Part shown: positions 61,414 to 64,000 of the stretch, one piece after another
How positions within the stretch are numbered: the first letter of the stretch is position 1
Layout of the letters: each line of letters opens with the position of its first letter
Assembly: GCF_023273895.1 (NCBI RefSeq)
Contig: NZ_CP096883.1
Span: forward strand, 620,001-684,000
Direction of reading: 5' to 3'
Source: Sphingobacterium sp. PCS056
Lineage (GTDB): Bacteria > Bacteroidota > Bacteroidia > Sphingobacteriales > Sphingobacteriaceae
Length of the DNA: 64,000 nt
The notes under the pieces: model-generated
Database searches by the model: none
What the model was told of the DNA's origin: nothing
The model's input: the letters and a program-made list of their open reading frames with translations, nothing else
Made by a program: the position numbers and the translations under genes

Positions 61414-62340
61414 CTATTTTAAGACCACTGTAGACCTTCCCATGATAGCGTTATCACAATATAAGAGTACTGTATAAGCTCCTTTTACAAACTTCTTATC
61501 ATCATTCCAATACAACGCATATTCTTCTCCATGATTTGTAAATTCTAAATTGTGCTTAAAAGTATATTGAAGTTTCTCACCATGGGCAAAAAAGGTATTA
61601 TTCTCATCATTAACAATTAAGTTTCCTTGTGGATCGATAACACGGACAAAAACATCTTTATTTCCAATCTTTGCAAGCGTATTGTCTGCAATTGTAAAAT
61701 TGATGCTTAACTTATCTACTCTCTTTGCACGTTCTTCTACTTCTACTTTATTATTACGCTTTTCTTGAAGGCCAGATACTGAAATATTAGAAACCTTGAG
61801 AGCAGCAGCTACATTAACCTTTGAGGCTAATTTGCTATTTGAACTTTCTAGATTTGTAATTTTAGTCGAGGAGGCAGAAACTTCTTTTTGCAATAAACTG
61901 TTCTTTTCTGCCAAAATCTTATTTTCTTGGATTAAGCGATTGACATCTAATGTAAAATAGGCAACATCGCTTTTAAGTGATGTAATTGTTGACTGAGCAA
62001 AATCAATATCTGATTGAGATAATTCTTTTCTAGCTAATTTGGCTCGTAAATCAACAATTTTATTTCTTGCATCTTGCTCTTTTGCTATTAAAGGTGGAGA
62101 TAACTGAACATTTTCAATTTTCATTTTATCTAGCTCTGCCTCGATACGATCAATTTCAACCTCAAGATTTTCCTTTTCAACGGTTAGTGCGTACACTTTT
62201 TCTCCTGAAGATTTAAACTTAACATAGAAATAAACGTTGGTAACAATAAGCGCAGCTATTGCTATTATAAAAAAATAAACTTTTGAGGTATTTTTCTTTA
62301 TTTCTTCCTGTTTATTTCCCTTTACTAATTCAGTTTCCAT
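61414..62340 (-). CDS. Single-span membrane protein with long coiled coil, unknown
   Basis: 308 residues. A cytoplasmic basic N-terminus (about 1-20) and one membrane helix (21-41, VYFFIIAIAALIVTNVYFYV) are followed by a coiled coil of about 125 residues (50-175, rich in L/I heptads and E/K, e.g. VEIDRIEAELDKMKIENVQL). A beta-rich C-terminal domain follows (about 205-308, KLSINFTIADNTLAKIG, VFVRVIDPQGNLIV, EYALYWNDDKKFVKGAYTVLLY). Such proteins are common in Bacteroidota and their function is not known to me. Convergent with the kinase gene. Confidence 0.6.
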   Translation of the reverse strand: METELVKGNKQEEIKKNTSKVYFFIIAIAALIVTNVYFYVKFKSSGEKVYALTVEKENLEVEIDRIEAELDKMKIENVQLSPPLIAKEQDARNKIVDLRAKLARKELSQSDIDFAQSTITSLKSDVAYFTLDVNRLIQENKILAEKNSLLQKEVSASSTKITNLESSNSKLASKVNVAAALKVSNISVSGLQEKRNNKVEVEERAKRVDKLSINFTIADNTLAKIGNKDVFVRVIDPQGNLIVNDENNTFFAHGEKLQYTFKHNLEFTNHGEEYALYWNDDKKFVKGAYTVLLYCDNAIMGRSTVVLK

Positions 62341-62512
62341 TACACTTGAATTCCATTTTTTATTAGACTTATTGTATCGTCCTGTAGATACTATTGTACC
62401 ACAAATATTATTCCAATTTCAAATTATGTAGCTATTAAAAAAATAATATGTTCTATTGCGATAGGTAGATAACAAGATCATAAAAATGACAGATGACATT
62501 TATCCATTATCT

Positions 62513-63052
62513 TTATTTCTTCATGATTTCTAAATCTATCATTACCAAGTTTTTAATCAATGTTTCCACATCGTTTTTTTTGGGATCATGAATTGTATAA
62601 TGTCCTTTTTTAATGTCATTTTTTACTGGGCTTTGAGTAGGAGGTTCAGCATTTCTGTCATAAACTTTAACAACCGTGTGTCCAAATTTGATATTGTCCT
62701 TATCCAGCTTCAACAAACTCAACTGTTCCTCATCGATATCAATTACAACACCCTTTTCTAACTGTCCCTTACCACAAAATTCTACTTCTATTCCCAATGC
62801 GGCAAAGGTAAGTCTAATAAATTCCCGCACTGTAATGATAGACTCGGTCGCAACGACATCCTTGGTCTCCGTATCGTGCTGAATATGTGGCTTCATTCTC
62901 TCCAGACTTAGATGAGATGTTAAATCGTATACATACAGTCGATTTTCTAAACCTAGGGCTATTCGAATAGCATCCCTTATAATTCCGTGAAATATAGATA
63001 TTTTACTTGAATTGCTACTATTAAAATACATAAGATATACTATTTCAAACAA
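62513..63052 (-). pseudogene. gmd (remnant): Decayed C-terminal fragment of GDP-mannose 4,6-dehydratase
   Basis: An open frame of 179 codons whose protein matches only the C-terminal third of Gmd: DAIRIALGLENRLYVYDL corresponds to the RAxAxIxLGLQxxLYLGNL block, ITVREFIRLTFAALGIEVEF and GKGQLEKGV to the VREFVxxAFxxxGIxxxWxGxGxxEKG block, and VVKVYDR and LVMIDLEIMKK to the VVKVDPRYFRP and MVxADLEI end. The RDWGHAKDYV region is shortened, and the FRPTEVD motif is lost. The NAD-binding and catalytic domain is absent. It cannot be a dehydratase; it is a relic or a neofunctionalised piece. No other nucleotide-sugar gene is nearby. Confidence 0.6.
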
Positions 63053-63054
63053 AT

Positions 63055-63078
63055 AAAGCTATAGTTTCCTATAGCTTT
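63055..63078 (-). terminator. Terminator of the lipocalin-like gene
   Basis: On the minus strand AAAGCTATAG-GAAA-CTATAGCTTT, a perfect 10-bp stem, followed by ATTTGTTT. It separates the lipoprotein gene from the gmd remnant. Confidence 0.65.
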
Positions 63079-63101
63079 AGCAATTTATATAAAAAAATCT
63101 T

Positions 63102-63659
63102 TTAATTAACTCTAGAAAAAGTGAATACCAAGTAAGCTTCACCACTAGAAATGGTAACTGGCATACGCATCACTAATTTATTTGCATCTGAATAAGATAA
63201 ATCCAAACGATAACCAGTGACTACATTTTTAGCTTTATCTCCAGCATAGATTTTTTTGAATTGAAATTGTGGTTCTCCATTATTCTTACCGGGATTGTAG
63301 ATTGACCAAACTATATCTCTAGAAGCTCCTGGAGCACATAATTTACCATCTGCAGAGAAAGAAATATTTCCTTTCCCGTTACTTGGTAAAACCCATGTAC
63401 TACCGATAAAACATTCTGCCGGTGCCTCTTCAAATACGCTTTTAATCGTATAAGAAGCAGGTAAATTTTCGCGGTCAATAGTATTTAATATCCAAGTTCC
63501 TTTAACAGCGCCTTTCCAGTCTGAAGCACTAGGACCTGAAGACATTGCAGTTGATGAAGAACTAGATGTTGCTCCTTTTGGCTGCATACTACAAGCCGAA
63601 AAAACAAACAAACTCAGCATAAGAGTTGTGATAGATAAAAGAACTTGATTCATATTCAT
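63102..63659 (-). CDS. Lipocalin-like lipoprotein
   Basis: 185 residues. Signal peptide with lipobox LFVFSAC (Cys23), a Ser-rich linker (GATSSSSSTAMSSGPSAS), then a small beta-barrel-like domain beginning WKGAVKGTWILNTIDRENLP, with FIGSTWVLPSNGKGNISF and a final AYLVFTFSRVN. The G-x-W start and eight-strand pattern recall lipocalin-like families of Bacteroidota. Ligand unknown. Two cysteines (about 82 and 109) could form a disulfide. Single-gene unit with its own terminator. Confidence 0.6.
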   Translation of the reverse strand: MNMNQVLLSITTLMLSLFVFSACSMQPKGATSSSSSTAMSSGPSASDWKGAVKGTWILNTIDRENLPASYTIKSVFEEAPAECFIGSTWVLPSNGKGNISFSADGKLCAPGASRDIVWSIYNPGKNNGEPQFQFKKIYAGDKAKNVVTGYRLDLSYSDANKLVMRMPVTISSGEAYLVFTFSRVN

Positions 63660-63680
63660 TAATTTTATAGTTACTTATTG

Positions 63681-63688
63681 TATTTTTG
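63681..63688 (+). promoter_or_regulatory. -7 box (TATTTTTG) for the right-edge gene
   Basis: Exact TAnnTTTG 21 nt before the ATG at 63710; the -33 element is not clear. Confidence 0.4.
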
Positions 63689-63709
63689 CTGTAAATATAA
63701 CAACAAATC

Positions 63710-64000
63710 ATGATTGAGACATCCAAAAATCATACCATTAGTAAGATTGTAGCAAAATCACTATTACGTATCTTTGTTTTGCTTTTAGCTCTTGCATCTG
63801 TTCCTATCTTGTCAAATAAAGGAGCTCAATCTAGTTTAGATGCTAAACATATTGCTTTTCCCAATGAAATGGCTATTGTTGCGCCTGCACTACTTTTTAT
63901 AATTTTCGTCGTACTACTTATATTCATGCTAAAAAACAAATATTTAAGAGTTGATATCAATTGGCAATTCTCTTTATGTACGATATTTCTACTGATATAC
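63710..64000 (+). CDS. Membrane protein, 3'-truncated by window edge
   Basis: 97 codons open to the end of the window. Starts MIETSKNHTISKIVAKSLLR with a basic N-terminus, then membrane helices at about 19-34 (LRIFVLLLALASVPIL) and 53-74 (EMAIVAPALLFIIFVVLLIFML), and a third one beginning near residue 87. No family recognised from this part. It is divergent from the lipocalin-like gene and has its own -7 box. Confidence 0.6.
   Translation, partial: MIETSKNHTISKIVAKSLLRIFVLLLALASVPILSNKGAQSSLDAKHIAFPNEMAIVAPALLFIIFVVLLIFMLKNKYLRVDINWQFSLCTIFLLIY

Noticed and set aside
1..64000. CRISPR arrays, tRNA or rRNA genes, prophage
   Set aside because: No spaced direct repeats, cloverleaf sequences, rRNA-like stretches or phage genes were seen on reading both strands.

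Overview
The window is AT-rich Bacteroidota DNA, most likely from the Sphingobacteriaceae (Sphingobacterium or Pedobacter type). The evidence is SusC/SusD receptor pairs, lipoproteins carrying DUF4983/DUF4998/DUF5008-like domains, a three-gene sdhCAB operon, the near absence of Shine-Dalgarno sites, and repeated matches to the Bacteroidota promoter (TTG, 17-23 nt, TAnnTTTG). No tRNA, rRNA, CRISPR array or prophage was seen. Genus assignment is inference.

Layout. 0-6 kb: the end of galM, argH on the minus strand, then rbfA, aat, a class-V aminotransferase-like gene and a DUF2027 gene. 6-12 kb: a tetrapyrrole block (hemA, a fused hemC-hemD, hemB, hemL), its genes separated by promoter-like boxes or terminators. 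12-14.3 kb: a His-rich lipoprotein and an MG2-type gene broken by four in-frame stops. 14.3-34.6 kb: one long minus-strand operon of twelve surface or outer-membrane genes, comprising two successive SusC-SusD-fasciclin-DUF modules followed by an M60 (enhancin/mucinase-like) metallopeptidase, two lipoproteins of phosphodiesterase fold with lost metal ligands, and two F5/8-type-C-bearing proteins (one is the peptidase itself). It carries no glycoside hydrolase and no linked regulator, so it looks like a glycoprotein or peptide capture system. The second SusD is split by one extra base in an A8 run.

35-38.6 kb: arginine genes (a GNAT acetyltransferase, argG, argC) on the minus strand. They are preceded by a promoter and a previously unmarked 16-codon Arg-rich leader peptide that overlaps an intrinsic terminator, a candidate arginine attenuator. 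39-56 kb: mostly housekeeping genes (oligopeptidase B, S8 protease, nth, recA, an EEP nuclease/phosphatase with a metallophosphoesterase, pruA, msrA, sod, tadA, csaA, a CsbD-like gene, an outer-membrane barrel, sdhCAB). 56-64 kb: a large multi-spanning NtrY-like histidine kinase, then a complete IS3-family element (about 1.45 kb, 3-bp GTA duplication) inserted exactly in the loop of the terminator behind the kinase. After it come a coiled-coil membrane protein, a decayed gmd fragment, a lipocalin-like lipoprotein and a partial membrane-protein gene at the right edge.

The most unusual items are the arginine leader/terminator, the duplicated SusCD-fasciclin M60 operon with pseudo-phosphodiesterases and a slippage-prone SusD, the IS sitting in a terminator loop, and the MG2 gene whose frame is intact apart from four stop codons.
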